Assembly: GCA_019636695.1 (NCBI GenBank)
Contig: JAHBXD010000004.1
Coordinates: forward strand, 186,001 to 250,000
Source of the DNA: Phycisphaeraceae bacterium
GTDB lineage: Bacteria; Planctomycetota; Phycisphaerae; Phycisphaerales; UBA1924
Length of the DNA stretch: 64,000 bases
Direction: 5' to 3'
Shown: positions 15,483 through 24,302 of the stretch, one piece after another
How positions within the stretch are numbered: position 1 is the stretch's first letter
How the letters are laid out: every line of letters starts with the position of its first letter
Notes under the pieces: generated by a model
What the model was told of the DNA's origin: nothing
Database searches by the model: none
Seen by the model: only the letters and a program-made list of their open reading frames with translations
Made by a program: the position numbers and the translations under genes

Positions 15483-18098
15483 GTGACCCAGACACCCCCT
15501 CCAGATCAGCCGGGATCGAATGAACGCGACCTGATCGCGGCGGCGTTTGACCAATTCGACGCTACGCCCGATCCGCAGACGTTCCCGGGCGAAACGTTGC
15601 CGCCACCTGGCACCTTCCCCGGGTATGACTTGATCAAAGAAATCCACCGAGGCGGCCAGGGCACGGTCTTCATGGCGGTGCAGCGGGCGACAAAGCGCCG
15701 GGTGGCCCTCAAGGTGATGCACGGCGGCGCGCTGCTCGGCTCGGCCGGCAAGGCGCGATTCGAGCGTGAAGTGCAGGTGCTCGGTCAGTTGAACCATCCG
15801 AATATTGTCAAGATCCATGATTCGGGCATCACCGCGTCGGGTGATTGCTACTACATCATGGATTACATCAGCGGGCGATCACTCGACGAGATCATCCGGG
15901 GCGACGAACAGCCGATCGACGAAACGCTTCGGCTGTTTCTCAAGATCTGCGACGGCGTCAACGCAGCACACCTCAAAGGTGTCATTCATCGCGATCTCAA
16001 GCCGTCGAATATTCGCATTGACCTCTCGGGCGAGCCGATCATCGTCGACTTCGGGTTGGCGAAGATCGCCGCACCCGATGTCGTCGACGAAGGCTCGACC
16101 GCCGGGCCGATGACGATCACGGGCCAGTTCGTCGGCTCATTACCGTGGGCAAGCCCCGAGCAGGCGCGCGGCTCGCCCGAGGGCATTGATATCCGCTCGG
16201 ATGTCTACTCCCTCGGGGTCATTCTTTATCAGTTGCTCACGCGGCGATTTCCCTACAACGTCCTGGGAAATATGCGTGACGTGCTCGACAACATTCTTCG
16301 TGCCGAGCCGCAGCGCCCGAGCACGGTTCGCCGGCGCATCAATGACGAAGTCGAAACCATCGTTCTTCGATGCCTTCAGAAAGAGCAAAATCGGCGTTAT
16401 CAGTCGGCAGGCGATCTCGCCCGCGACGTAGAGCGTTATCTCAACGGCGAGCCGATCGAAGCCAAGCGCGACAGCGCAATCTACATCCTTCGCAAGACGC
16501 TCGTTCGGCATCGGGTTGCCGCCGCCGTCGCAGGAGTGGGGCTGCTGTTGATCTTCGGGTGGGGCGTCACGGCCGCGGGGCTTCTCTCCCGTGAGCGCGC
16601 AGCGCGGCGTGAGGCCGATGCACAGCGAGACGCCGCGATTGCTTCCGATGCGCGAGCGAGGGAAAACTTCGACATCGTGCGTCACCTCTCTCGCGCGGTG
16701 CTCTACGACCTTGACGCCCAGATCGCACACCTGCGCGGCGGGACGCGCATCCGCGAGGAAATCCTTGCCCAGACCCAACGCTATATCGAACGCCTCCGCC
16801 CGCAGGCCGACGACGACCCCGATTGCGCGCGTGAACTCGCCGATGCGCATGATCTCTACGCCGCGATTCTCGGAGGGTTGGAATATCGCCCTTCGCTCGG
16901 ACGAACCGACGAAGCCGCCCGGCACATCGCCGAGGCACGGTCCATCCGCGAGGCGCTCATGGCCAGATTTCCCGACGACCCGCGGGCGCACGCCGAACTC
17001 GCCCGCAGCCAGTCGTTCGCCGCGGCTCTCGACCACATCGCCGCACGATTTGAGGATGCCATCTCAGGCTATGCCTCTGCGCTGGCTTCGATCGACCGGG
17101 CCATCGCTCTCGAACGCGACGAAGCACGCAAAGTACGGTGGCTCGACGACCGCGCGCGTGCCCAGCGCCGAATCGGCGAGACCTGCCAAGCCGCTGAGCA
17201 ACACCGTTCGACGCCCGAAGCACGCCTCGAAATGCTCGATCGCGCCGATGCCGCCTTCGCCGTTGCACGTGCGCACTGGCAGCAGCGAGCCGATGCCAAT
17301 CCGCGCGATGATATGGCCGTCCGCGCGTTGGGTGAGATGCTCGACCTGTCGGCTTCAGCGCGCCTGCGCCGAGCCTCTGTTCTACTCTCCCAGGCTTCCA
17401 GTGTCGATGACAGCGATGCAAGCGAGTTGGTCGTCGGCGCAGCCGCAATCGTCCGCGAAGCACGCGAGACACTGCGTCTCTCCGCAGAACATTTCACCGG
17501 GCTGGTTGATCGCTTTCCGGCCAGCCGAGCTTATCGCCGCAATCTCCACATTTCGCGATTTTTCTCCGGGCAGGCAGCGCTTCAGGCCGAGGCGATCATC
17601 AGCGCGGGCAAGGGCCGGCTTCCTCCTGAACCCGAGCTGCTTTCTGAAGCACTCGCCGCCTATACGTTTGCCCTGGGGATCGCCGAAGACCTTGCCGCCG
17701 ACACGGCCGATGTGCAGGCCCAGCGCGACGTCGCATTGACATGCATCAAGGTCGGGCAGTGTCTCGGCGAACTCGGTCGCTTCGACGAAGCCCTCCCGCA
17801 TTTCCAACGATCGGTCCAGGTGCGCGAGTTGCTCGCCTCCGAAGACCCGACCACCCGCGCCCGCCGCGATGCCGCACGCGGGCACGGCATGCTCGGCGAG
17901 TTCTACGAAAAATGGGCCTCGGCCGAGCCGACCCGCCGCGACGAGTTGCTGCTCGAGGCCGATCGGGCCATCCGGCGATACCAGTCACGAATCACCGCCC
18001 TGGTCAACGAAGGGTTGATGCCCCACGACGCCGTCGACGTCCGAGAAGGCGCGGCCGCCCTCGAACGCATCCGCCGGAAGCGGGAGGGATCACCCTGA
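15483..18098 (+). CDS. Membrane Ser/Thr protein kinase with degenerate repeat C-terminus
   Basis: This is a Hanks-type kinase of 871 residues, of the PknB-like kind common in Planctomycetota. The kinase domain spans about 40-320: Gly loop IHRGGQGTVFMAV, VAIK equivalent VALKVM, catalytic loop VIHRDLKPSN (about 168), DFG in IIVDFGLAKI, APE equivalent WASPEQARG, and DIRSDVYSLGVILY. One TM helix lies near 344-362 (VAAAVAGVGLLLIFGWGV). The remaining 500 residues are helical, Ala/Arg/Glu-rich and weakly TPR-like (ALPHFQRSVQVRELLA), probably outside the membrane. The start is GTG 15483, directly after a hairpin. No sigma factor gene is adjacent. Its substrates are unknown. Confidence 0.92.
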   Translation: MTQTPPPDQPGSNERDLIAAAFDQFDATPDPQTFPGETLPPPGTFPGYDLIKEIHRGGQGTVFMAVQRATKRRVALKVMHGGALLGSAGKARFEREVQVLGQLNHPNIVKIHDSGITASGDCYYIMDYISGRSLDEIIRGDEQPIDETLRLFLKICDGVNAAHLKGVIHRDLKPSNIRIDLSGEPIIVDFGLAKIAAPDVVDEGSTAGPMTITGQFVGSLPWASPEQARGSPEGIDIRSDVYSLGVILYQLLTRRFPYNVLGNMRDVLDNILRAEPQRPSTVRRRINDEVETIVLRCLQKEQNRRYQSAGDLARDVERYLNGEPIEAKRDSAIYILRKTLVRHRVAAAVAGVGLLLIFGWGVTAAGLLSRERAARREADAQRDAAIASDARARENFDIVRHLSRAVLYDLDAQIAHLRGGTRIREEILAQTQRYIERLRPQADDDPDCARELADAHDLYAAILGGLEYRPSLGRTDEAARHIAEARSIREALMARFPDDPRAHAELARSQSFAAALDHIAARFEDAISGYASALASIDRAIALERDEARKVRWLDDRARAQRRIGETCQAAEQHRSTPEARLEMLDRADAAFAVARAHWQQRADANPRDDMAVRALGEMLDLSASARLRRASVLLSQASSVDDSDASELVVGAAAIVREARETLRLSAEHFTGLVDRFPASRAYRRNLHISRFFSGQAALQAEAIISAGKGRLPPEPELLSEALAAYTFALGIAEDLAADTADVQAQRDVALTCIKVGQCLGELGRFDEALPHFQRSVQVRELLASEDPTTRARRDAARGHGMLGEFYEKWASAEPTRRDELLLEADRAIRRYQSRITALVNEGLMPHDAVDVREGAAALERIRRKREGSP

Positions 18099-18233
18099 AC
18101 TGCCCAGTGCAAGAAAAGAAGTGGTCAATCGGGGATGGGGTGGTACCCTGAATCCGGGGAAGAGCGCGCCGGAATGGTCTGACCTCCCAGCGGGGGTATG
18201 TTCGCGCTGCGACTGGGGAGTGAGGTAATCTTT

Positions 18234-20486
18234 ATGCGTTCGGTAACCAATACTGCATCATGCTGCGCCATCGTCGCCCTTGCGCTAGTTGCCGGAAAGG
18301 CCGCCGCACAGGTCGATGCCTTCTGGACCAACCCCTTAGGAGGCATCTGGGGTGACGGCGCCAACTGGTCAACCAATCCCGATTTTCCCAACAACAACGG
18401 CACGACCTACAACGCCTTTCTGCAATCGGTAGGACCATCACCATACACCGTGACGCTCGATCAACCGATCACGGTGCGCGACCTCACGCTCACCAGCCAG
18501 CGCCCGACGCTCGACCTTCATGCCGAGACGCTGCGCGTCCGCAATTGGACGCAGAACACCGGTGCGACACTCGAAGGCACGATAGGGTCGATGGTGCTGG
18601 CCTCCGGCACCACACGACTGAGCAGCGGCGCAGTGATGCGCGGCGTCGATCATTTCGGTGCTGAGGGACTTTTTGCCCTGCAAGGTCCGGGCATCGTCGC
18701 CATCATTGATGACACATGCATCGGCCACTCGGGCGCCAACGCAACCTGGAGCGGCAACGGCACCATCGAGTTCAGCAACAACGGCATGTTCAGCTTCAGC
18801 GCCAACTCGACCTTCCGCATGACCGGAAACGGCACGGCTGTGTGGGATGGCCTGGGCACGCAGGCTTTCATCGTCAACAACGGCGTCATGCTCAAGGCCG
18901 CCGGCGCCGGAGTAACCGACTTTGACGGCATTCGCCTCTTCGGCTCAGGAACCGTGCGATCGGAAAGCGGCACCATGCGCTTCAACGCACTCAACTATGC
19001 CGGGGTGCTCCCCAACACGTGGGAGGCCGTCAACTCCAGCGTCATCGACCTCTTCAATCAGGACATCAACACGATCACCGGACGAGTCTTGCTCGACGGG
19101 GCAGGCGCCGACCTCGCCCGTTCCAGCACATCCCAAAGCGCCTTGGCCGATCTGCACACAATCGCCCCCGCCGCAACACTCGAACTTCGCGGCGGCAAGG
19201 CCCTGACCACCAGCCCCTTGACCGATCTCACCATGGACGGCGAACTCGTCATCGCCGACGCCTCAAGCCTCACCCTTCCCGCCGGACGAACCCTTACGAA
19301 CCTCGTCGGCGGCACACTCTCCGGCGGGCGTTACGCCATCGCGGGCACACTCAACCTCAACGACGACATCACCACCCTCGATGCCGATCTGCGATTGGAT
19401 GGTTCGGGCGCCGATGTCGTCAATCAGGTTTCGACGTCCAGCGCGGTCGCAGGGTTACACACCATCACGACCGACGGGGTATTCACGCTCGCGGGCGGCC
19501 GGTCGTTCACCGTCGAAACCGGTGTGAACTTCGATGTCCAGGGCGACGGTCGCGTCACCATCGAGTCCGGCAGTGAGTTCTTCGTTCCGGGCGGCGCAAC
19601 CCTCGCCAATCTCGTCGGCGGCGTCATCACCCAAGGCGTCTTTGATGTTCGCAACGGCGGCACGCTCCGCGTCTTTGACGGCGCCGTCGGCACGATCGAT
19701 GCCGACGTCTCGCTCACTGGCGCGGGGTCGAACATCATCGACCAGAACGACCTCGATCTCTTTGCAGGCCTCAGCCTCATCGATTCCGCCGGAACCCTCT
19801 CTCTCCGCGACGGCCGCGACCTCACGACCGCCGGCGATCTCGAGTCTCGCGGCAACATCAATCTCGGCTCGGTATCGCAGGGGCAGGCCGGGGCCACCCT
19901 TACCGTCAACGGCAACTTCACGCAGACCTCCGGTGTCCTCACGCTCGACGGAGGCACCCTGGCCGCCACCGGCGAGATCATCCTGGGCGGAGAACTCCGC
20001 GGAAACGGCGCTATCAACGGCGACACGGTGGTCAACGGCATCATCGATCCGGGGCAGTCGCCCGGCATGCTCTCCATCTTCGGTGATCTTGTCCTTACGC
20101 TCAGCAACCCGGATGATCAGGTCGGTCTCGTGCTTGAAATTGCCTCGCGCCGCCCCGGCGGGTACGACCAGATCCACATCTCCGGCGATCTGCGCTTCGT
20201 CGATCACACCAATCCCGACGGCGAACCGGATTTTGTCGGCGATCTCGACATCCGCGTCCTCCCGGGGTTTACCCCCCGCGTCGGAGAAACCTTCACCTTG
20301 CTGACCTTCGGCGGCATTGGCGGCGATGGTTTTGCCCAGACCCTCGTTTCATCCCTGCCCAACGACCTGGTCGCCCATGTCGTCTGGCACGGCGATCGGC
20401 TCGAAGTCATCGTAACCCCTGCTCCGGGGGTCTTCGGGCTGTTCGGAGCGGCCTGGCTCCTCGCCGGGCGCACGCGTAGACGCTGA
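18234..20486 (+). CDS. Secreted beta-strand-repeat surface protein with PEP-CTERM-like tail
   Basis: This is an exported protein of 750 residues. ATG 18234 follows GAGGT and gives a clean signal peptide (ASCCAIVALALVAGKAAA). The body is right-handed-beta-helix-like, with Gly/Thr/Leu/Asp-rich strands. Three or so longer repeats can be seen, each opening DGAGAD or DGSGAD or TGAGSN, then HTIAPAATLELRGGK or its equivalents HTITTDGVFTLAGGR and LSLIDSAGTLSLRDGR, then LTNLVGGTLSGG or LANLVGGVITQG. The C-terminus reads TPAPGVFGLFGAAWLLAGR followed by TRRR, a short motif, one hydrophobic helix and basic end. This matches the PEP-CTERM class of sorting signals with APG in place of PEP. The ligand is unknown. 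Confidence 0.85.
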   Translation: MRSVTNTASCCAIVALALVAGKAAAQVDAFWTNPLGGIWGDGANWSTNPDFPNNNGTTYNAFLQSVGPSPYTVTLDQPITVRDLTLTSQRPTLDLHAETLRVRNWTQNTGATLEGTIGSMVLASGTTRLSSGAVMRGVDHFGAEGLFALQGPGIVAIIDDTCIGHSGANATWSGNGTIEFSNNGMFSFSANSTFRMTGNGTAVWDGLGTQAFIVNNGVMLKAAGAGVTDFDGIRLFGSGTVRSESGTMRFNALNYAGVLPNTWEAVNSSVIDLFNQDINTITGRVLLDGAGADLARSSTSQSALADLHTIAPAATLELRGGKALTTSPLTDLTMDGELVIADASSLTLPAGRTLTNLVGGTLSGGRYAIAGTLNLNDDITTLDADLRLDGSGADVVNQVSTSSAVAGLHTITTDGVFTLAGGRSFTVETGVNFDVQGDGRVTIESGSEFFVPGGATLANLVGGVITQGVFDVRNGGTLRVFDGAVGTIDADVSLTGAGSNIIDQNDLDLFAGLSLIDSAGTLSLRDGRDLTTAGDLESRGNINLGSVSQGQAGATLTVNGNFTQTSGVLTLDGGTLAATGEIILGGELRGNGAINGDTVVNGIIDPGQSPGMLSIFGDLVLTLSNPDDQVGLVLEIASRRPGGYDQIHISGDLRFVDHTNPDGEPDFVGDLDIRVLPGFTPRVGETFTLLTFGGIGGDGFAQTLVSSLPNDLVAHVVWHGDRLEVIVTPAPGVFGLFGAAWLLAGRTRRR

Positions 20487-20487
20487 T

Positions 20488-20509
20488 CCCGCACACCTGG
20501 TCATGCGGG
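20488..20509 (+). terminator. Weak hairpin after the beta-repeat gene
   Basis: CCCGCA (20488-20493) pairs with TGCGGG (20504-20509) across a 10-nt loop, 2 nt after the stop codon, followed by GGGGGTTT. The stem is short and the T-run minimal, so this is only a possible terminator. Confidence 0.35.
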
Positions 20510-20577
20510 CGGGGGTTTCATGATCACAGGCTCGTGTCGGCCGCCCTCGACCGACGCGGGCGATATGCTCTCTTCCC

Positions 20578-21039
20578 GTGAAACGCTTCTCGTCTGCGGC
20601 CATCCTCGTCTGGGCGATCTTCCTCGCCTCATGCACCGTCACCAAGCCACCCCAGGTGAGCGTGCTCCGCGCTGAGTTCGCCGACCGCACCGACGATGGC
20701 GAAATCATTCGCTTCGACCTTGTCGCGACCAACGCCTCGGCCGATGCCATCCCCCTGCGCGCCATCAGATACGAACTCATTCTCGACGGCAAACGTGTCT
20801 TCGGCGGCACACGCGAGGCCGAAGCCACCGTCCGGCGCTTCGGCGCACAGATCGTCACCATCCCCGTGGCCATCTCATACCGCGATGGTCAACCCCCCCG
20901 CGGCGATGTGCCCTACGAACTCCGGGGCACTGTCCGTTATCTCCCCCACAGCCCGCTCCTTCGCGTGTTCTACGACGCCGGCCTGCCGATGCCGACCACG
21001 TCGTTCCGCGATCAAGGAGTGATCGAGTTCGAGCCTTGA
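20578..21039 (+). CDS. Small lipoprotein with beta-sandwich (LEA-14-like) domain
   Basis: This is a lipoprotein of 153 residues. The N-terminus MKRFSSAAILVWAIFLASC ends in a lipobox with Cys19. The mature part (VSVLRAEFADRTDDGEIIRF, VATNASADAIPLRAIRYELI, LDGKRVFGGTR, ELRGTVRYLP) resembles the LEA-14/WHy fold, in which one strand carries an Asn-rich turn before an AIPLRxIxYxL line. The assignment is by pattern only. GTG 20578 is the only reasonable start. The stop overlaps the earliest possible start (TTG 21036) of the Nudix gene, so the two may be co-transcribed. Confidence 0.72.
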   Translation: MKRFSSAAILVWAIFLASCTVTKPPQVSVLRAEFADRTDDGEIIRFDLVATNASADAIPLRAIRYELILDGKRVFGGTREAEATVRRFGAQIVTIPVAISYRDGQPPRGDVPYELRGTVRYLPHSPLLRVFYDAGLPMPTTSFRDQGVIEFEP

Positions 21040-21053
21040 CCGCAACGCCCACA

Positions 21054-21581
21054 ATGGCCGACACTGCACTGCCTTACCGCCTTGCCTGCCTCTGCGACCT
21101 TCGCGATGCGCAGGGCCGCGTGCTTTTGCTGCACCGACGCAAAGAACCCAACAAGGGCCTTTGCTCACCCATCGGGGGCAAGCTCGACATGCACACCGGC
21201 GAGTCGCCCGCCCTCTGCGCACAACGCGAAATTTTCGAGGAAGCCGGTCTCGACATCCCCCTCGAACGGCTCCACCTAGGCGGCCTGATCGCCGAAACAG
21301 CCTTCGAGGGCAAAGGCCACTGGCTGATGTTCTACTTCCGGGTGCTCGGCCCGGTCAGCGTCGATCCGCACGACATGCCCGAAGGCCGCCTCGACTGGTT
21401 CCGGCACGACGAGATCGACTCCCTCCCCCTCCCCGATACCGATCGGTCGATCATTTGGCCACTCATCCGCCGACACGAACCACGCTCGCCCAACGGCCGA
21501 CCGGGGTTCTTCAGCATTCATATCGACTGCCGCGGCGGGGGCATCTCATGGACCATCGACCAGGAAATCTCCCCATCCTGA
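21054..21581 (+). CDS. Nudix hydrolase (MutT-like)
   Basis: This is a hydrolase of nucleoside-diphosphate-linked substrates, 175 residues. The Nudix box is clear from its Glu onward: GESPALCAQREIFEEAGL has E-x7-REIxEEAGL with all metal-binding Glu. The part before it (GGKLDMHTGE) has two extra residues between the second Gly and the Glu compared with the classical G-x5-E spacing. Flanking strands (YRLACLCDLRDAQGRVLLLH, GHWLMFYFRVLG) fit the fold. ATG 21054 is preferred over TTG 21036, which overlaps the upstream stop. The exact substrate cannot be told from sequence. Confidence 0.88.
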   Translation: MADTALPYRLACLCDLRDAQGRVLLLHRRKEPNKGLCSPIGGKLDMHTGESPALCAQREIFEEAGLDIPLERLHLGGLIAETAFEGKGHWLMFYFRVLGPVSVDPHDMPEGRLDWFRHDEIDSLPLPDTDRSIIWPLIRRHEPRSPNGRPGFFSIHIDCRGGGISWTIDQEISPS

Positions 21582-21716
21582 ACTCGTAAGCGCTCTCTGC
21601 CGTCCCGAACGGCTCCAAGTGCGTCGGAACGGTGATCTACGGCCATGCCCCCCGTTTCTAGGGAAATCACCGGGATGGGATTGCAAGCCGGACCCCATGA
21701 ATCCCTATCATTCCAC

Positions 21717-23519
21717 GTGACGCTTGTTCGCATTTTTCGATGGTTCGCGATCGCTTGGTGCCTGTCGGTTTCCACCGCGTGGGCACAACCTGCGTCTGTG
21801 CCGGCCGCCAGACAGGCCAACAACGTGGCGGTCATCACAATCAGAACCGGCGATGGCCCGATTGACGGCGTGACCGCGAAGAGTTTTGTCCGACGTCTCA
21901 AACTCGCAGAGCAGGCCGGTGCGGACGCCATCGTCGTCGAAATTGATACCCCCGGCGGCGAAATCGGCGCGGTGCTCGACATCTGCGCGGCGATCAAAGG
22001 CTCATCCATCCAGAACTCGGTCGCCTGGATCAACACCAAGGCGATTTCCGGTGGCGCAATCATCGCGCTGGCATGCCGCGAAATCGTCGTCACCGACTCG
22101 GCGACCATGGGCGATGCACTCCCGATCGCCGCTTCACCCCTTGGCTTGGCCGAGATGCCCGAGCAGGAGCGAGCCAAGTTCCTGGTCATGCTCCTGACCG
22201 AGGTCGTCGATTCCGCTCGACGCAAGAACCAGGGTGGATATGTCTATGACGAACTGCTTGTGCAGGCGATTCTGACTACAGGGGTCGAACTCTGGCGTAT
22301 TCGGCATCGGACCACCGGTCAGGAAATCTGCATCACTCGCGCCGAATACAAGATGCTCTTCGGGGCCGAGCCTTCCCATGCCGTTCCTAGGGTCGCCTCG
22401 CTACGCCCCGGTGCTGGTCCGCCCCAGTTGCCCATTTACCCCGTGACGGGTGGAGGCGGCGACACCTCGGGCCTCTCGGCCGATCAGCAACAGGCCCTGG
22501 CCATCCCCCCCGCGGGGCCGGCCCTCAGCAATGTCGCTGCCGAGGCCACCGGGGGCCAAAGCCTGCCGCGCACGCGGCCGGTGCTTACCCCCGACGATCG
22601 CGGGCAGTGGGATCTTGTCGAATACGTTACCGATGGCACGGTGCCCGCGGCATTTACCGCCGCTGATATGCGCGCCCTGGGTTTTGCCGCCAACATGCAG
22701 GGCGTGAACACCGACGAAGACCTCAAGGCTTGGTTCGGCGCAACCCATCTCAAGCGGCTCGATCCGCTCTGGTCTGAAGGCCTCGTCCAGTTCATGACGC
22801 GCATGTGGGTGCGCGGTCTTCTGATTGTCTTGCTCCTCATGGCCATCTTCAGCGAAATGGTCGCGCCCAACGGCATCGGGGGCATCATCGCGGCTGTCGC
22901 AATCGCCCTCCTGCTCATCCCGCCGTTCCTGATGGGCATGGCCAATTGGTGGGAAATCCTTGCGATTGTGGGCGGGCTTGCGCTCATCGGATTGGAGGCG
23001 TTTGTTTTTCCAGGGTTCGGATTCGCGGGAATTTCAGGCATCATCTTGCTGTTTCTGGGGTTACTCGGGACGTTTGTCCCGAATCAGGGGGGTGGGCTTT
23101 TCCCCAACAGTCCCGACCACCAGAAAGACCTGCTCTACGGCTTGCTCACCATCGTTCTGGCCGTGGCCACCAGCGGCGTGGGCTGGTGGTTCATGGTGCG
23201 GCATTTCGGGACCATTCCTCTGCTCAACCGCATGATCCTCAAGGATGCCGGGCCAGGCGAGGGCGAAAGCATGCTCGCGGCCATGGCGTCGCCGAGGGGG
23301 CCGACAGTGCGTGTTGGCCAGACAGGGCGATCGGCAACGACACTCCGACCGAGCGGGCAAGCCGAGTTCGACGGGCAGGTGATCGACGTCGTTGCGGAAA
23401 ATGGCTACATTGATCGCGACCAACCCGTCAAAGTGGTCGAAGTCGGCAGGTTCCGTATTGTCGTCGCCCCCTTCGATACACCCGGTTCCGGGGATGCCAC
23501 CGGGGGCTTTGTCGCCTGA
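21717..23519 (+). CDS. NfeD-family membrane serine protease (ClpP-class, long NfeD)
   Basis: This is a membrane-bound protease of the SppA/NfeD1b type, about 600 residues. GTG 21717 gives a normal signal peptide (LVRIFRWFAIAWCLSVSTAWA); an upstream ATG at 21645 would add 24 residues. The ClpP-like domain, about 35-180, has VVEIDTPGGEIGAVLDI, the nucleophile Ser in AWINTKAISGGAIIALACRE, and DSATMGDALPI; a Lys-containing helix follows (SARRKNQGG). After a Pro/Ala-rich linker come several TM helices (about 390-530) and the C-terminal NfeD OB-fold (FDGQVIDVVAENGYIDRDQP). Relatives often partner with stomatin/flotillin proteins, but here the neighbour is a second, short NfeD protein. Confidence 0.88.
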   Translation: MTLVRIFRWFAIAWCLSVSTAWAQPASVPAARQANNVAVITIRTGDGPIDGVTAKSFVRRLKLAEQAGADAIVVEIDTPGGEIGAVLDICAAIKGSSIQNSVAWINTKAISGGAIIALACREIVVTDSATMGDALPIAASPLGLAEMPEQERAKFLVMLLTEVVDSARRKNQGGYVYDELLVQAILTTGVELWRIRHRTTGQEICITRAEYKMLFGAEPSHAVPRVASLRPGAGPPQLPIYPVTGGGGDTSGLSADQQQALAIPPAGPALSNVAAEATGGQSLPRTRPVLTPDDRGQWDLVEYVTDGTVPAAFTAADMRALGFAANMQGVNTDEDLKAWFGATHLKRLDPLWSEGLVQFMTRMWVRGLLIVLLLMAIFSEMVAPNGIGGIIAAVAIALLLIPPFLMGMANWWEILAIVGGLALIGLEAFVFPGFGFAGISGIILLFLGLLGTFVPNQGGGLFPNSPDHQKDLLYGLLTIVLAVATSGVGWWFMVRHFGTIPLLNRMILKDAGPGEGESMLAAMASPRGPTVRVGQTGRSATTLRPSGQAEFDGQVIDVVAENGYIDRDQPVKVVEVGRFRIVVAPFDTPGSGDATGGFVA

Positions 23520-23553
23520 CAACGCTACACGCAAGGCCAGGAGCAATCGACGC

Positions 23554-24042
23554 ATGCTGCTCTGGGGATTGGGTCTGCTCGGCATCGCGGTTTTGCTGAT
23601 CGTGATCGAGATCTTCGTGCCCTCGGGGGGCGTGATCGCGGTCACCGCAGGCGCTGTGACGATCGCCGGAGTGATCTGCCTTTTCATCGCCGACCCCGTC
23701 TGGGGCGTGGCGGGTCTCTTGGCGGTGCTGATCGCCGGCCCGATCATCATCATGGGCGCGCTCAATGTCTGGAAAAGCACCCCGCTCGGGAAGCGCATGA
23801 TGGGTGTGCCTTCAGACGAGGAAGTCCAGCAACGCGAAGAGGCCGAACGCCGCCGGCGCGAAGAACTCGCCTCGATGGTCGGTAATGATGGAGAAGCGCT
23901 GACGGCCCTCCGCCCGGTGGGGGCCGTCCGCATCGACGGAAAACGCTTCGACGCCGTCGCCGAGCTTGATTTCATTGAGCCGGGCGAGCGCGTCCGTGTC
24001 ACTCACGCCGACGGCCTGCAAATCAAGGTCCGAAGGGTCTGA
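23554..24042 (+). CDS. Short NfeD-like membrane protein
   Basis: This is a membrane protein of 162 residues. N-terminal helices (LLWGLGLLGIAVLLIVIEIF, GGVIAVTAGAVTIAGVICLF, VWGVAGLLAVLIAGPIIIMG) resemble the NfeD membrane core. A charged helix (EEVQQREEAERRRREELASM) leads to an OB-fold (LRPVGAVRIDGKRFDAVAEL, IEPGERVRVTHADGLQIKVR). ATG 23554 follows CAGGAG at suitable spacing; an earlier in-frame start lies inside the upstream gene and is rejected. It lies 34 bp after the long NfeD protein, so they probably act together in membrane quality control. Confidence 0.85.
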   Translation: MLLWGLGLLGIAVLLIVIEIFVPSGGVIAVTAGAVTIAGVICLFIADPVWGVAGLLAVLIAGPIIIMGALNVWKSTPLGKRMMGVPSDEEVQQREEAERRRREELASMVGNDGEALTALRPVGAVRIDGKRFDAVAELDFIEPGERVRVTHADGLQIKVRRV

Positions 24043-24069
24043 TTGGAGGCCGGGGCAACCTGCCTCCAA
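24043..24069 (+). terminator. Hairpin immediately after the NfeD pair
   Basis: TTGGAGGC (24043-24050) and GCCTCCAA (24062-24069) form a perfect 8-bp stem with an 11-nt loop starting right after the stop codon. There is no T-run, so it is a possible 3'-end stabiliser or weak terminator. Confidence 0.45.
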
Positions 24070-24302
24070 GACCACCCGATTCGGGGGGTGCGGGGCGAAA
24101 CTCGCTTGCAGGTAGCGCGAATCGGTCCGTGCCGCGAATGCCCCGAAGCGTGTTAGCGTTTTGTTTACACCCAATTTTGGTGTCTTTGCCTCCTTTGCCT
24201 GATTCGTACCGGCGTTGACATCGAAGAAGATCGGTCGGTTCCTCTGGTACGCCGGGGAAGCTCATCTCGGGATGAGCCGATATCCACACCGGAGGTGCCC
24301 GT

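Noticed and set aside
16140-17036. Antisense frame within the Ser/Thr kinase gene
   Set aside because: The kinase motifs on the plus strand are continuous across it; no independent coding signal is seen.
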